Positions 43,110 through 53,828 of a stretch of 64,000 nt of DNA are shown here, piece by piece. Origin of the DNA: Sulfitobacter dubius (GTDB taxonomy: Bacteria > Pseudomonadota > Alphaproteobacteria > Rhodobacterales > Rhodobacteraceae); the NCBI RefSeq assembly GCF_900113435.1, contig NZ_FOPG01000002.1, positions 186,001 to 250,000 on the forward strand, read 5' to 3'. The stretch's first letter is position 1. The number at the start of each line of letters is the position of its first letter. Made by a program: the position numbers and the translations under genes. Under the pieces are notes generated by a model that ran no database searches, was not told the origin of the DNA, and worked only from the letters and a program-made list of their open reading frames with translations.

Positions 43110-44400
43110 TGCGTAGGCGTTCCAGCAGCCGGGGAGAGGCATAGCCATCTGGCGCAATCCCCTCGGCTTGTTGGAAGCTGCGCACGGCATTGACGGTCAG
43201 CGGGCCTATTTTTGCGTCGATCTTTTGCGTGTCAAACCCGGCTTTGGTCAGCAAGGTCTGCAATTCGATCCGCTCATCAAAGCTCAGCGCGCGGTCTTCA
43301 CGCGGCCAGTCTTGCTGAAACTCTTCCGCGCCACCGATCCTATCCGCCAGATGGCCCACGCCGATGACATAGGCATCAGCGGTGTTGTAACGCTCGATCA
43401 CTTCGAAGTTCGGGAAAATCATAAAGGCCGCGCCCTGGGCCCCGGCGGGCAGCAGCACCGACGCCGGACCGTGATCTGCCACCGCAGCGCCGTCCCGCGC
43501 GGTCACACCAAGCGCCGCCCATTCCGCCGGGGTTTTGGTGATTTCACGATCGGCCAGCAGGTAGTCAAACCCTTCTGGCAAAGAGACTTCGACACCCCAA
43601 GGCTGCCCTTTGGTCCAGCCGAAATGCTCAAGGTATGCCGCCGTCGAGGCCAGTGCGTCAGAGGGATCATCGCCCCAGATATCGCGCCGCCCGTCGCCAT
43701 CCCAGTCAACGGCATAAGACAAGAATGACGAAGGCATGAACTGCGTATGCCCCATCGCCCCCGCCCAAGAACCGCGCATCTGTTCGGCATCGGTATCGCC
43801 AGCCTGAAGGATGCGCAGCGCGTTAAGGAGTTCTGCCTCAAAAAACGCCGCTCGCCGTGCGTCATAGGCCAGCGTCGAAAGCGAATTCATCACGTTATCT
43901 CCGCCCCGAAAGCTGCCATAGGCGCTTTCCAGCCCCCAAATCGCGGTGACAATCTCTTTCTCCACGCCGTATTTCGCTTCGATATCTTCCAGCGTACGCT
44001 GCCACTGTGCCAGCGCCTTCTGCCCGTTCTGCACCCGCAGGTCCGAGGTCGCGGTATCAAGGTAATCCCAGATCGTCTTGGTAAATTCCGACTGGTTGCG
44101 GTCGCGGCGGATCACCTCAGGGTCATAGCTTACCGTATCAAGCGCGCGGTCAAAGACATCTGGATCAATGTTCTCTTGCAGGGCGCGGGGGCGGAATTCT
44201 TTTACCCACGCGCGAAGCCCCGCATCGTCACCTATGGTTTCCACAGGTGCATCCTGACCCGCCGGGGTAGAGGAGACGAGCACAACCTCAGACGCACGCG
44301 GCGCGGGGCGCGCGGATTCAGACGGGCCGGACCCGAAGGCCGGAACCGCCATACCCGCGGTCGCCATAATGCTTGAAATCATCGCATAGTGCCGGATCAT
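43102..44400 (-). CDS. Lytic murein transglycosylase, MltB-like with peptidoglycan-binding domain
   Basis: This 432-residue protein has a signal peptide ending near VPAFG and a low-complexity linker to about residue 70. An SLT/MltB catalytic domain follows (AIWGLESAYGSFRGGDNVMNSL with the catalytic Glu, and GAMGHTQFMPSSFL). The C-terminal peptidoglycan-binding domain is seen in IDAKIGPLTVNAVRSFQQAEG. It cleaves glycan strands to 1,6-anhydroMurNAc in the periplasm. I chose ATG 44400 for the signal peptide; an upstream frame extension is not signal-like. No lipobox is obvious, so it is probably soluble. Confidence 0.93.
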   Translation of the reverse strand: MIRHYAMISSIMATAGMAVPAFGSGPSESARPAPRASEVVLVSSTPAGQDAPVETIGDDAGLRAWVKEFRPRALQENIDPDVFDRALDTVSYDPEVIRRDRNQSEFTKTIWDYLDTATSDLRVQNGQKALAQWQRTLEDIEAKYGVEKEIVTAIWGLESAYGSFRGGDNVMNSLSTLAYDARRAAFFEAELLNALRILQAGDTDAEQMRGSWAGAMGHTQFMPSSFLSYAVDWDGDGRRDIWGDDPSDALASTAAYLEHFGWTKGQPWGVEVSLPEGFDYLLADREITKTPAEWAALGVTARDGAAVADHGPASVLLPAGAQGAAFMIFPNFEVIERYNTADAYVIGVGHLADRIGGAEEFQQDWPREDRALSFDERIELQTLLTKAGFDTQKIDAKIGPLTVNAVRSFQQAEGIAPDGYASPRLLERLRKE

Positions 44401-44501
44401 AAACGCCTCGCCTGATAAAGTTGCGGTAAATCCTATGCGTGCCCCGCCCCGGTGGGAAGGGAGGGGCACAAGCATCCGCAAAGCTCCGCCGGTTTGCCGC
44501 C

Positions 44502-46766
44502 TCAGCGGCGGGTGCGGGTCACTTTGCGCTTGATCTTGTCCTTCTTGCGCTTGGCTTTCACGGCCTTGCCGCGCGGGTTGCGCCCTGCCGGGCTACGCCG
44601 ACCAGCGCCGCCTTGTTTTACCTTCTGATCTTCGATCTCAAGCAGTTCCAGCGCGATGCCCCCGGTCACCGGGACCGCCTCGGCCAAGCGCACGGTCACA
44701 CGCTGGCCGATGCCGATAATCATGCCGGTATCGGAGCCCATGAGCGTCTGCGCCTCTGGATCATGGTGGAAATACTCGCGCCCCAAAGACCGCATCGGCA
44801 CCAGCCCATCCGCGCCTGTCTCGTCCAGCTTCACGAAGGCCCCGAACCGGGCGATGCCGCTGATCCGACCGGTGAACTCATTGCCCACACGCTCTGACAA
44901 GAAGGCGGCGAGATAGCGGTCGGTCGTGTCGCGCTCTGCCACCATCGAGCGCCGCTCGGTGTCCGAGATATGCGCGCCGGACTGTTCCAGTCCTTCGATC
45001 TCTTCCGGGGTCAGACCGTCCTTGCCCCAGCCATGCGCCGTGATCAGCGCACGGTGGACAATGAGGTCGGCATAGCGCCGGATCGGGGAGGTGAAATGCG
45101 CGTAAGACCGCAACGCAAGGCCAAAGTGCCCGATGTGCGCAGGGCCGTAATAGGCCTGCGTCAGCGAGCGCAGGGTGCTGATGTTGATCAATTCGGCGTC
45201 GTCGGTGCCCGCCGCCTGATCCAGCAGCCGGTTCAGATGCGATGTCATCAGCACCTGCCCCTTGGCCAGCGTCAGCCCGGCCGCCTGCGCCGTCTCGCGC
45301 AAGGATTCCAGTTTCTCCGGTGAGGGCTCCTCGTGGATGCGGAACAGCAGCGGCGTTTTCTTTTTCAGCAGTGTCTCTGCAGCGGCGACATTGGCCAGCA
45401 CCATGAACTCTTCGATCAAACGGTGCGCGTCGAGCCGTTCGCGAAAGTTCACCGACTTCACCTTGCCATCCTCGCCCAATTCGATGCGGCGTTCGGGGAG
45501 GTCCAATTCCAGCGGCTGACGCTCCGCCCGGGCCAGCTTCAACGCGCCATAAGCGGCGTAGAGCGGCTTCAGCACCGGCTCCAACAGAGGTCCGGTGCGG
45601 TCATTCGGGTTGCCGTCGATGGCGGCCTGCACCTCTTCGTAATGCAATGACGCGGGCGAGCGCATCAGCCCGCGATGGAACGTATGGCCGATCTTGTTGC
45701 CCTTGGCGTCCAGAACCATGCGCACGGCGATACAGGCCCGCGGCACACCCTCGTGCAATGAGCACAGATCGCCCGAAAGGCGGTCGGGCAGCATCGGCAC
45801 CACGCGGTCAGGAAAATAGGTAGAATTACCCCGTATGCGCGCTTCGATATCCAACGCAGAGCCGGGGGTCACATAGGCAGCCACATCCGCGATGGCGACC
45901 CAGACAACATGGCCGCCCTCGTTCTTGGGGTCTTCATCCGCATGGGCATAGCAGGCGTCATCATGGTCACGCGCATCCGACGGGTCGATGGTGACAAGCG
46001 GCAGATCACGCAGGTCTTCCCGGCCCTTGAGGCCTTGTGGCTTGGCGGCGTCAGCTTGGGCCACCACATCATCGGGGAAATCGTCCGGAATGCCATGCTG
46101 GTGGATCGCGATAAGCGACACCGCGCGCGGCTCTGAGGGGTCGCCCAACCGCTCGACGATGCGGGCACGGGGAGAGCCCATGCGCCCCTTTGGTCCGGCC
46201 TGCTCGGCCTCGACCAATTCGCCGTCCTTGGCCCCGTGGGTGTGATCCGCACCGACACGCCATTCACGGTCTGCGCCCTTGTCGATCGGCACGATCCGTC
46301 CGCCCTCGGCGGCCTTGCGGAAGATGCCCAACACCTTTTTCGGGTTGCTGCCAATGCGGCGGATCAGCCGCGCCTCATAATGGTGTTCTTCGCCTTTCAC
46401 TAGCGTCAGCCGCGCCAGAATGCGGTCGCCTTCGCCAAGGGCGGGGTCACTCTCGCGCGGGATCAGCAGCACGACGGGCTCTGTCCCCTCGCCGTGCCAC
46501 TCCATCGGCTTGGCAAACAGATCGCCATCCTTGTTCGGCCCCGTGACCAACAGCACCGAGACCGGCGGCAAGCGATCCGGGTCTTGATAGCTGCGTTTGC
46601 GCTTCTCCAGATGGCCTTCGGCCTCCAGCTCTTTCAGCACGCGCTTCAGATCGATCCGCGCCGCACCTTTGATGTCAAAGGCTTTGGCGATGTCGCGCTT
46701 GGCGGTCAGCGTGGGGTTCTGTTCGATCCAGTTAAGGATCTCGGATTTGCTGGGTATCTTGCTCAT
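44502..46766 (-). CDS. rnr: Ribonuclease R
   Basis: This 754-residue 3'-5' exoribonuclease degrades structured RNA and acts in trans-translation and RNA quality control. It has an N-terminal winged helix (SKSEILNWIEQNP), a cold-shock domain, and the RNB catalytic core with TIDPSDARDHDDACYA. An S1 domain (FTGRISGIARFGAFVKLDE) and a very basic tail (KGKAVKAKRKKDKIKRKVTRTRR-like, over about the last 30 residues) follow. The tail resembles the ribosome-associated Lys-rich domain of E. coli RNase R. It is downstream of a DUF2064 gene with 32 nt between. Confidence 0.95.
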   Translation of the reverse strand: MSKIPSKSEILNWIEQNPTLTAKRDIAKAFDIKGAARIDLKRVLKELEAEGHLEKRKRSYQDPDRLPPVSVLLVTGPNKDGDLFAKPMEWHGEGTEPVVLLIPRESDPALGEGDRILARLTLVKGEEHHYEARLIRRIGSNPKKVLGIFRKAAEGGRIVPIDKGADREWRVGADHTHGAKDGELVEAEQAGPKGRMGSPRARIVERLGDPSEPRAVSLIAIHQHGIPDDFPDDVVAQADAAKPQGLKGREDLRDLPLVTIDPSDARDHDDACYAHADEDPKNEGGHVVWVAIADVAAYVTPGSALDIEARIRGNSTYFPDRVVPMLPDRLSGDLCSLHEGVPRACIAVRMVLDAKGNKIGHTFHRGLMRSPASLHYEEVQAAIDGNPNDRTGPLLEPVLKPLYAAYGALKLARAERQPLELDLPERRIELGEDGKVKSVNFRERLDAHRLIEEFMVLANVAAAETLLKKKTPLLFRIHEEPSPEKLESLRETAQAAGLTLAKGQVLMTSHLNRLLDQAAGTDDAELINISTLRSLTQAYYGPAHIGHFGLALRSYAHFTSPIRRYADLIVHRALITAHGWGKDGLTPEEIEGLEQSGAHISDTERRSMVAERDTTDRYLAAFLSERVGNEFTGRISGIARFGAFVKLDETGADGLVPMRSLGREYFHHDPEAQTLMGSDTGMIIGIGQRVTVRLAEAVPVTGGIALELLEIEDQKVKQGGAGRRSPAGRNPRGKAVKAKRKKDKIKRKVTRTRR

Positions 46767-46798
46767 ACCTCAGCAGGTAGCACGCAGCCCCCCTGTCG

Positions 46799-47368
46799 TC
46801 ATGGCAAATCGTGAATTTCGTCCACGTCAGCAAGGGAGGAGACTTCGGTGATGCGGTAGCCCGGCAGGCTCGCGCGGCTGTCGGCCAGCGCATGCGGACC
46901 GGACCAGCGCACACCGTCGAACAGGCTGGGCGGCGCGCGGCGTGGGTGTTTTAGCCCAACGAGCCAGTAGCCGCCGTCAGGTGCCGGACCAAAAACCGCG
47001 TCATGGCTGCCAAGCGCCTCGAACGCGCGGGCCAACTCAGCCCGGTTAACCCCCGGAATATCCGCCCCGATCACGCAAGCCGGCCCCGGTGCCGCGCGCA
47101 GCATCCGCGCCATACGATCACCAAGGTTGCCCCTGCCCTGCGGCCATCGTGGTAGATGCGCGGGCCACACACGGCTTTGCAGCCCTTCGATATCCGGCGC
47201 GACAGCCAGCACCACTTGCCAACGCGGATCTGCGATCCGGCGCAACAAGCGGCGGGTTTGATGGCGAAACCACCACGCAGCACCGACCATCCCGATGTCG
47301 CGGCCCAGCCGGGTTTTCACCCGACCGGGATGCGGCTCTTTCACCATAACGATGAGCGTTGGTTTCAC
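46799..47368 (-). CDS. TIGR04282/DUF2064 family glycosyltransferase-like protein
   Basis: This 189-residue protein starts with GTG overlapping the dapE stop (GTGA). It has the motifs [15 protein letters not shown] and [21 protein letters not shown], and [13 protein letters not shown], typical of the DUF2064 nucleotidyl/glycosyltransferase-like family (some members are called arsenosugar biosynthesis glycosyltransferases). The substrate is unknown; the translational coupling with dapE may be just operon structure. The call rests on motif recognition. Confidence 0.85.
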   Translation of the reverse strand: MKPTLIVMVKEPHPGRVKTRLGRDIGMVGAAWWFRHQTRRLLRRIADPRWQVVLAVAPDIEGLQSRVWPAHLPRWPQGRGNLGDRMARMLRAAPGPACVIGADIPGVNRAELARAFEALGSHDAVFGPAPDGGYWLVGLKHPRRAPPSLFDGVRWSGPHALADSRASLPGYRITEVSSLADVDEIHDLP

Positions 47369-48510
47369 GTGAAATAATCCCGCAGCACGCGCGCGTAGAT
47401 GGATTTAAGCTGGTGGATATGCTCGACCCGCACATGTTCATCGACTTGGTGCATGGATTGACCGACCAGACCGAACTCCACCACCGGGCAATGCGCCTTG
47501 ACGAAACGCGCATCCGAGGTGCCGCCCGTGGTCGAGAGCTCCGGTTTTACGCCCGTCTCAGCCTCGACCGCGCCTGAGATCAGATCAGACAGCGCGCCCG
47601 GCGGCGTGATAAAGCTTTCGCCCGAAATCTTAATTTGCACATCCACCTGCACGCCAAACTCGGCTGCGATTTTATCCGCCTCGCTGCGCAGCCAATCACT
47701 TAGGCCGTCGCCGGAATGGTGGTCGTTGAACCGAATATTTACCGCACCGCGACATTGGGCCGGGATTACATTGGTGGCTTTGTTGCCAGTGTCGACCGTT
47801 ACAACTGCCAGCGTGGAAGGATCAAAATGATCGCTACCCTGATCCAACTCATGGCTCGCCAAACGGTCCATCAGCCGCATCATCGCAGGCAGCGGGTTGT
47901 TGGCCCGGTGCGGATAGGCCGCGTGGCCCTGTTTACCCGTCACCTTGAAATGCGCATTCATCGACCCGCGCCGCCCGATCTTGATCATGTCGCCCATCGT
48001 CTCTGGGCAGGTCGGCTCGCCCACCAGACAGACATCCATGCGCTCGCCGTTTTCGTCCATGTAATCCAGCAATGCCGTCGTTCCGTCGACGGCGTCACCC
48101 TCCTCATCCCCGGTGATCGCCAGCACGATAGACCCATCTGGCGGTGTGTCACCCACGAAATCCACCGCCGCCGCGACAAAGGCCGCCACGCCCGATTTCA
48201 TATCCGTGGTGCCACGGCCATACATGATGCCGTCTTTCACTTCGGCACCAAAGGGCAGCACGGACCAATCCGCTTCGTCTCCGATTGGCACAACGTCGGT
48301 GTGCCCGTTAAAGCCGAAGGACTTGTGGTTGCCCTTCTTCCCCCAACGAGCAAAGAGGTTGCAAACACCGCCCCGGTCAACCCGCGTGCAGTCAAACCCA
48401 GCGGTACCCAAAACTTCCTCCAGCACTTCAAGCGCGCCGTCGTTGATGGGGGTCACAGAGGCGCAGCGCACCAGTTTCGCGGTGAGTTCAGCAGGATCGA
48501 GACCGGACAT
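47365..48510 (-). CDS. dapE: Succinyl-diaminopimelate desuccinylase DapE
   Basis: This 381-residue dizinc peptidase hydrolyses N-succinyl-LL-diaminopimelate in lysine/DAP synthesis. Metal-site motifs are [10 protein letters not shown], the catalytic Glu in TGDEEGDA and [11 protein letters not shown]. The dimerisation domain holds GNKATNVIP, and the late [11 protein letters not shown] completes the site. dapD is 0.9 kb upstream on the same strand, with two small genes between. Length is standard. Confidence 0.96.
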   Translation of the reverse strand: MSGLDPAELTAKLVRCASVTPINDGALEVLEEVLGTAGFDCTRVDRGGVCNLFARWGKKGNHKSFGFNGHTDVVPIGDEADWSVLPFGAEVKDGIMYGRGTTDMKSGVAAFVAAAVDFVGDTPPDGSIVLAITGDEEGDAVDGTTALLDYMDENGERMDVCLVGEPTCPETMGDMIKIGRRGSMNAHFKVTGKQGHAAYPHRANNPLPAMMRLMDRLASHELDQGSDHFDPSTLAVVTVDTGNKATNVIPAQCRGAVNIRFNDHHSGDGLSDWLRSEADKIAAEFGVQVDVQIKISGESFITPPGALSDLISGAVEAETGVKPELSTTGGTSDARFVKAHCPVVEFGLVGQSMHQVDEHVRVEHIHQLKSIYARVLRDYFT

Positions 48511-48635
48511 TTCGGCTCCTTTTCAGGGTATTTCGCGTTTCCCGATACTTTTGTGGGGAAAAACCTAAGATGCCAAGGGGGGCCAGCGCAAATCCCCGCG
48601 AGGATCAGCGTTGAAGTCGCAATACGAATGAAATG

Positions 48636-48974
48636 TCAGTCGAAGAATGGCGTCATCTGCGCGACGATGACCGAATTCTCTTCCAAAGCGCGTTGCATGA
48701 GTTCGCGTTCTTCGCTGTCGATCTCCTGACCTTCGGCCTCGCGCTCTTCCAGCGTGCCATAGCCGGTCACGTCGAGCGGGTTGGTGTCAGCTTGTTTCAG
48801 GATCGCCACGGTTTCGCGAACCGCTTCGGCTTCATCAATCCCAGATGCAAAACACATCAGCGCGGCACCGGTGGCCTTGTCGGGCAAACCGTCACCATCC
48901 TTGCGCCCGATCTGCACCAAAAGGGTAAAGACCTGCTGGCGCGAAGGTTTTTTGGTTTTCTTAGGTTCAGACAT
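48636..48974 (-). CDS. Conserved hypothetical protein
   Basis: This 112-residue acidic protein has a lysine-rich first ten residues and no membrane segment. I do not recognise a domain. Helical segments and SEERELMQRALEENSVIVAQ suggest a small alpha-helical fold. There is no Shine-Dalgarno sequence: a hairpin (48979-49006, AGGGC/GCCCT and GCCGA/TCGGC) ends four bases before the ATG, and no upstream in-frame start exists before a stop at 49005. It lies between glsB-like and dapE genes, all leftward. Coding is supported by GC-rich third positions and lack of a competing frame. Confidence 0.7.
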   Translation of the reverse strand: MSEPKKTKKPSRQQVFTLLVQIGRKDGDGLPDKATGAALMCFASGIDEAEAVRETVAILKQADTNPLDVTGYGTLEEREAEGQEIDSEERELMQRALEENSVIVAQMTPFFD

Positions 48975-48978
48975 GATA

Positions 48979-49006
48979 AGGGCCGCCGATTGCTTTCGGC
49001 AGCCCT
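48979..49006 (-). other. Hairpin directly upstream of the hypothetical gene
   Basis: AGGGCTGCCGA and TCGGCGGCCCT (minus strand) pair over 10 bp with one mismatch around an AAGCAA loop, followed by TTATC and then the ATG of the next gene. It may be a weak terminator for the glsB-like transcript or a translational control element. Confidence 0.55.
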
Positions 49007-49049
49007 AACCTTTTCGCTCAGACTTGGAAAGGGGCCGTAGCCCCCGCCG

Positions 49050-49304
49050 TTATGACTTGCCGCGCACCATCCGGGTGACCCAGATCAACAGACATGCACC
49101 GATCACACCGACGACGAGTTGACCCAACCAACCGCCCAGCGTGCTGCCGACGATCAAAACCAAGAGCCAGTTCGCGACCAAGGCACCAACGATGCCAAGG
49201 ATGATGTTCATGATCAGACCCATGTCCGACTTCATGATTTTTTCCGCGATCCAGCCTGCAAGGCCGCCTACGATGATTGCGGCAAACCAACCAATACCAG
49301 TCAT
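49050..49304 (-). CDS. GlsB/YeaQ/YmgE family stress-response membrane protein
   Basis: This 84-residue, Gly-rich protein has three hydrophobic segments. The N-terminal GWFAAIIVGGLAGWIAEKIMK and the GLIMNIILGIVGALVANWL segment are the family signature (transglycosylase-associated GlsB/YeaQ). Members are small inner-membrane proteins induced by stress; biochemical function is unclear. AAGGAG is at good spacing upstream. It lies between dapD and the hypothetical gene. Confidence 0.9.
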   Translation of the reverse strand: MTGIGWFAAIIVGGLAGWIAEKIMKSDMGLIMNIILGIVGALVANWLLVLIVGSTLGGWLGQLVVGVIGACLLIWVTRMVRGKS

Positions 49305-49360
49305 GTCGTTAATCTCCTTTAAATTCAGGGATCAACGCCATAACCGGGCATTTGGTTCCC

Positions 49361-50188
49361 TCAGTCGCGCAGCAACTCGTTGATCGAGGTCTTGGAGCGG
49401 GTCTTGGCATCCACCCGTTTCACGATCACGGCGCAATAAAGGTTCACGTTGTTCTTCGATGGCATGGTGCCTGCGACGACGACCGACCCTGCGGGCACTT
49501 CGCCATACATGATCTCACCGGTTTCGCGGTCGACGATCTTGGTCGACTGGCCGATGAAGACACCCATGCCCAGCACCGAACCTTCGCGCACGATGCAGCC
49601 TTCGACGACTTCCGAACGTGCGCCGATGAAGCAATTGTCTTCAATGATGGTCGGACCTGCCTGCATCGGCTCCAACACGCCGCCAATGCCAACGCCGCCC
49701 GACAGGTGCACGTTCTTGCCGATCTGCGCGCAGCTGCCGACGGTCGCCCATGTGTCAACCATGGTGCCACTATCCACATAGGCGCCGATGTTCACGAAAG
49801 ATGGCATCAGCACCACGCCCGGCGCGATAAAGGCAGAGCGGCGCACCACGCAGTTCGGCACAGCGCGGAAACCGGCCTCTTTCCACTCGGCATCGCCCCA
49901 GCCTTTGAACTTGCTGTCGACCTTATCCCACCAGCCAGCGCCCTGCGGGCCGCCTTCTTGATGTTCCATGTCCTTGATGCGGAAGCCCAGCAGCACGGCC
50001 TTCTTAGCCCACTGGTTGACGTGCCACTGACCGTCGTCCTGCTTTTCCGCCACACGCAGCTTGCCGCTGTCGAGCGCATTCAGCGTCTCTTCGATGGCGT
50101 CGCGCACCTCGCCGGTGGTGGCAGATGTGATCTGGTCGCGGGTATCCCAAGCGGCTTCGATGGCGGTTTCAAGTTGGGCGTTGGACAT
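49361..50188 (-). CDS. dapD: Tetrahydrodipicolinate N-succinyltransferase DapD
   Basis: This 275-residue trimeric enzyme succinylates tetrahydrodipicolinate in the lysine/DAP pathway. It has an N-terminal helical domain and a left-handed beta-helix of hexapeptide repeats (e.g. [35 protein letters not shown]). I chose ATG 50188 (MSNAQLE) because the upstream in-frame start adds a non-conserved 19 residues. It shares direction with dapE. Confidence 0.96.
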   Translation of the reverse strand: MSNAQLETAIEAAWDTRDQITSATTGEVRDAIEETLNALDSGKLRVAEKQDDGQWHVNQWAKKAVLLGFRIKDMEHQEGGPQGAGWWDKVDSKFKGWGDAEWKEAGFRAVPNCVVRRSAFIAPGVVLMPSFVNIGAYVDSGTMVDTWATVGSCAQIGKNVHLSGGVGIGGVLEPMQAGPTIIEDNCFIGARSEVVEGCIVREGSVLGMGVFIGQSTKIVDRETGEIMYGEVPAGSVVVAGTMPSKNNVNLYCAVIVKRVDAKTRSKTSINELLRD

Positions 50189-50360
50189 GGGGCAAGTCTC
50201 CGAATGTGAAAAGGCCTTTCGAGGGCTATAGCCTTGCACCGCCAAGGGTGCAATTGCCGGGCGATGAGGGGCGTGGCCATTCTGTGATCAACAAGGCATG
50301 TTGACCTGAACGGCCATCGCGCCACCTGAGCCAAGCCCTAGACCAAGGAAAGACCCGAGG

Positions 50361-51224
50361 ATGACCGAGGAACACCGCCACCCCCTGCGCCGCGCCAATG
50401 TTGACCGCGCCAAGGCCCAAGACGCCCCCGACACGCCGCAAACCCGCGCGCCTGCCTACCGTCTGGCCTTTACCGACGATGACTTCATGTGCCGCGATGA
50501 GTTGCGCCCGGTGCGCCTGCAACTGGAACTGCTCAAGCCGGAGTTGCTGCTGGATGCCCACGGCATCCAATCGACCATCGTGCTTTTTGGCGGTGCGCGC
50601 ATTCCCGCGCCAGCCGAGAAACACACCGCCCGCACCAAGACGCTGGCCGACCTGTCGCGTTTTTATGATGAAACGCGCACCTTTGCCCGCCTGATGACCG
50701 AAAAGTCGATGGAGACCGGCGGTGTGGAGAACGTCATCGTCACTGGCGGGGGCCCGGGCGTGATGGAGGCTGGCAACCGCGGCGCGTTGGACGCAGGCGG
50801 CCATTCCATCGGCCTGAATATCGTGCTGCCGTTCGAGCAGGCTCCCAACGAATACGTCACGCCGGAGCTTTGCTTTAACTTCCACTATTTCGCGATCCGC
50901 AAGATGCACTTCCTGATGCGCGCCCGCGCGATCTGTGTTTTTCCCGGTGGTTTCGGCACCATGGACGAGCTCTTTGAGGCGCTGACGCTGATCCAGACCG
51001 GTCGCATGAACCGCGTGCCCTTCTTGTTGTTTGGCCGCGAGTTCTGGGAAAAGATCATCAACTGGGATGCGCTGGCCGATGCTGGGACGATCTCTGCCGA
51101 AGACCTCGACCTGTTCCGCTTTGTCGAAAGCGCGGATGAGGCGATGGAAGTTATCGAGAATTGGGAAACCGCCCCCGCCCGCGAACATGTGCCGGGCCGG
51201 GAAGAGGTCGAAGATCACGGCTGA
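50361..51224 (+). CDS. LOG-family (TIGR00730-like) Rossmann-fold protein
   Basis: This 287-residue protein is longer than typical cytokinin-activating LOG enzymes (about 190) through a 75-residue N-terminal extension. The signature GGGPGVMEAGNRGA and VFPGGFGTMDELFE (the PGGxGTxxE motif) are intact, so nucleoside 5'-monophosphate phosphoribohydrolase activity is likely. The longer form is common in proteobacteria and is sometimes linked to purine nucleotide breakdown. It diverges from dapD and converges with the nitronate monooxygenase gene. Confidence 0.88.
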   Translation: MTEEHRHPLRRANVDRAKAQDAPDTPQTRAPAYRLAFTDDDFMCRDELRPVRLQLELLKPELLLDAHGIQSTIVLFGGARIPAPAEKHTARTKTLADLSRFYDETRTFARLMTEKSMETGGVENVIVTGGGPGVMEAGNRGALDAGGHSIGLNIVLPFEQAPNEYVTPELCFNFHYFAIRKMHFLMRARAICVFPGGFGTMDELFEALTLIQTGRMNRVPFLLFGREFWEKIINWDALADAGTISAEDLDLFRFVESADEAMEVIENWETAPAREHVPGREEVEDHG

Positions 51225-51244
51225 TCGGGCTTTGCCCGGCCCCG

Positions 51245-52210
51245 TCACCGGGTAAAGGTCTGGCCCAAGGCCACTTTGGCCCCTTGGACAATATCGCGCA
51301 GGATATCGGCGGCGGGTTTGACCGCGCCGATCAGCCCTGCGACCTCTCCGACAAAGGCATTGGCAGTGCGGGCATCGCCCTCTGCCACCGCCGCCTGCCA
51401 GCGCGGCAACTCTTGCGCCTGCGCGGCGCGCAGCCCGTCAGGGTCATCATGCCAGCGGTCGGTGAACTCATTGCGCAGCACGCGGCCCGTATAGCGTCTA
51501 GGCCAATCGTAGCCGCGCATGATGTCGGTCACGGTGCTGCGCAGCGTGTCGTCGCCGCTGGCCTCAATCGCGGCCTCAAGCATCGCGGGATGCACCAGCG
51601 CCTCTTCCGATGCCCAGAAACGCGAACCGACGACCACCCCATCGGCCCCGAGCATCAGCGCCGCCGCCAACCCGCGCCCATCCGCCACGCCGCCTGCGGC
51701 GCAGAGCAGCACCTCCGGCGCGCGGCGGGCGATGTGATCGGCAATTTCTGGAACCAGCGTAAAGGTCGCGCGTTTTTCGCCGTGTCCACCGGCTTCGGCC
51801 CCTTGGGCGACGATGATTTCAGCCCCCAGATCAATCGCGTGGGCCGCGTCGCGCAGCGTTTGCACCTGACAGATCAACGGCACCTTTGCGTCGCGGATTT
51901 GGGGGACGAACTCTGCTGGATCGCCAAAAGACAGAAAGACCGCCGCCGGGTCGCGGGCGAGGACCTGCTCCAACGCCTGCGGATGCTCGCGCAGCTTCCA
52001 AGTGATGAAGCCGCAGCCGACCGACTGATTGCCCGCCAGATCCTGCTGCTCAGTGATCCATTCGCCCGCGTCGTAAGCGCCGCCGATCATACCCAGGCCT
52101 CCGGCACCTGAGACCGCCGCCGCCAGCCGACCGCCCGCCGCAAAGGCCATGGGCGCTTGGATGATGGGGTGGCTGATCCCCAGCCGCTCGGTCAATCGCG
52201 TGTTTAACAT
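51245..52210 (-). CDS. Nitronate monooxygenase family flavoprotein
   Basis: This 321-residue FMN-binding TIM-barrel protein begins [22 protein letters not shown] and has [11 protein letters not shown] and [20 protein letters not shown]. These match the NMO/2-nitropropane dioxygenase family, which detoxifies nitronates such as propionate-3-nitronate. Some family members are enoyl reductases, so substrate is uncertain. I chose ATG 52210. It begins 4 nt after the stop of the GMC oxidoreductase gene and is probably co-transcribed with it. Confidence 0.87.
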   Translation of the reverse strand: MLNTRLTERLGISHPIIQAPMAFAAGGRLAAAVSGAGGLGMIGGAYDAGEWITEQQDLAGNQSVGCGFITWKLREHPQALEQVLARDPAAVFLSFGDPAEFVPQIRDAKVPLICQVQTLRDAAHAIDLGAEIIVAQGAEAGGHGEKRATFTLVPEIADHIARRAPEVLLCAAGGVADGRGLAAALMLGADGVVVGSRFWASEEALVHPAMLEAAIEASGDDTLRSTVTDIMRGYDWPRRYTGRVLRNEFTDRWHDDPDGLRAAQAQELPRWQAAVAEGDARTANAFVGEVAGLIGAVKPAADILRDIVQGAKVALGQTFTR

Positions 52211-52214
52211 ACCG

Positions 52215-53828
52215 TCACCGCCCCGCCAAAATCGCGTCGGCAGCCTTTTCGGCAATCATCACCGTGGGCGATGCCGTGTTGCCCGAAACGATCTTGGGCA
52301 TGATCGACGCATCAATCACCCGAAGCCCGCGCAGCCCATGCACCCGCAGATCGGTATCGACCACGGCCATCGGATCACTGCCCATCTTGCAGGTGCCAAC
52401 GGGGTGAAAGATCGTCGTGGCAATATCGCGCGCCTTGTCGAGCAGGTCTTCGTCGCTCTGCACAGCAGGGCCGGGCAAGATTTCCTCGGGCTGATAGGGG
52501 TGCAACGCCTTGGCCGTCATAATGTGTCGCGCCTGCTTCATGGCCGCGACCGCGACGCGCTTGTCGCTCTCGGCGGAAAGATAGTTCAGGCGAATGTCGG
52601 GCTGCACCGCGCTGTCGCGGCTGGTCAGGTGGCAAGACCCGATGCTCTCAGGCCGCAGGTTACAGACCGAAACGGTGATCGCGGGGAAGGGATGCAGTGG
52701 ATCGCCCAGCTTGTCGGTCGACAGGGGCTGCACGTGGTATTCCAGATCAGGCGTCTCCAACGCGGGGTCGGACTTGGTGAACATGCCGAACTGGCTGGGC
52801 GCCATCGCCAAGGGGCCGCTGCGCCGCATGAGATATTCCAGCCCCATCCGTCCCTTGCCCCACAGCGAATGGGTCATCGTGTTGAGCGTCTTGGTGTTCT
52901 GCACCTTATAGACGGTGCGGATCTGCAAATGGTCCTGAAGGTTCTCCCCCACGCCGGGCAGTTCATGCAGCGTGGTGATCCCCATGCCGCTCAAAAGCTC
53001 GCTCTGTCCAATACCTGACAGCTCCAAGATTTTCGGCGAGTTGATCGCCCCGGCGGCCAAGAGCACCTCCCCCTCGGCCACGGCCCGAAGGGCGCGGCCC
53101 TTATGGGTGAAACGGACGCCGGTCACACGCTTGCCCTCAAGGATCAGCCCATTGGTATGTGCATCGGTCATCACCCGAAGATTGGGGCGCTGCATCGCCG
53201 GGCGGAGAAAGCCGCGCGCGGTGTTCCAGCGCACGCCGTCCTTTTGGTTCACCTCGAAAAAGCCCGACCCTTCGTTGTCGCCGTCATTGAAATCAGCACG
53301 CGGCTCGATCCCGAACTCCCGCGCGCCGTCCTGCACGGCCTCCAGAATATCCCACCGCAGGCGCTGTTTGCTGACCTTCCATTCACCTCCGGCGCTGTGC
53401 ATGTCATTGCCGCCCGCGTGGTGATCCTCGGACTTGAGGAAATAGGGCAGCACGTCGTCCCAGCTCCACCCGGTGTTGCCGAGTTGCCGCCAGTGGTCAT
53501 AATCCGCCGCCTGCCCGCGCATGTAGATCATGCCGTTGATGGAGCTACAGCCGCCCAACACTTTGCCGCGCGGATAGGTAAGAGAGCGCCCGTTCAGTCC
53601 CGGCTCAGGGGCGGTTTTCATCATCCAATCGGTGCGCGGATTGCCAATGCAGTAGAGATAGCCCACCGGCACCTTGACCCAGTGGTAATTGTCATCCCCC
53701 CCGGCCTCGAGCAGCAAGACGTTATTGGCCGGATCGGCACTGAGACGGTTGGCAAGTACACAGCCTGCGGTGCCTGCGCCGACGATGATGTAATCATAGC
53801 GGCCCTCTAGCTGTGTCTCGTCGTGCAT
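52215..53828 (-). CDS. GMC family oxidoreductase (choline dehydrogenase-like)
   Basis: This 537-residue FAD alcohol oxidoreductase has the dinucleotide motif [17 protein letters not shown] at about 15-31, the [20 protein letters not shown] signature and a C-terminal [12 protein letters not shown]...[15 protein letters not shown] block with the catalytic His-Asn pair. It resembles choline dehydrogenase BetA and alcohol dehydrogenases of the same family; substrate is unknown. No betB or betI is adjacent, which argues against a glycine betaine role. ATG 53828 has AAGGGATC upstream. The 282 nt to the next gene on the right show no other gene. Confidence 0.9.
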   Translation of the reverse strand: MHDETQLEGRYDYIIVGAGTAGCVLANRLSADPANNVLLLEAGGDDNYHWVKVPVGYLYCIGNPRTDWMMKTAPEPGLNGRSLTYPRGKVLGGCSSINGMIYMRGQAADYDHWRQLGNTGWSWDDVLPYFLKSEDHHAGGNDMHSAGGEWKVSKQRLRWDILEAVQDGAREFGIEPRADFNDGDNEGSGFFEVNQKDGVRWNTARGFLRPAMQRPNLRVMTDAHTNGLILEGKRVTGVRFTHKGRALRAVAEGEVLLAAGAINSPKILELSGIGQSELLSGMGITTLHELPGVGENLQDHLQIRTVYKVQNTKTLNTMTHSLWGKGRMGLEYLMRRSGPLAMAPSQFGMFTKSDPALETPDLEYHVQPLSTDKLGDPLHPFPAITVSVCNLRPESIGSCHLTSRDSAVQPDIRLNYLSAESDKRVAVAAMKQARHIMTAKALHPYQPEEILPGPAVQSDEDLLDKARDIATTIFHPVGTCKMGSDPMAVVDTDLRVHGLRGLRVIDASIMPKIVSGNTASPTVMIAEKAADAILAGR

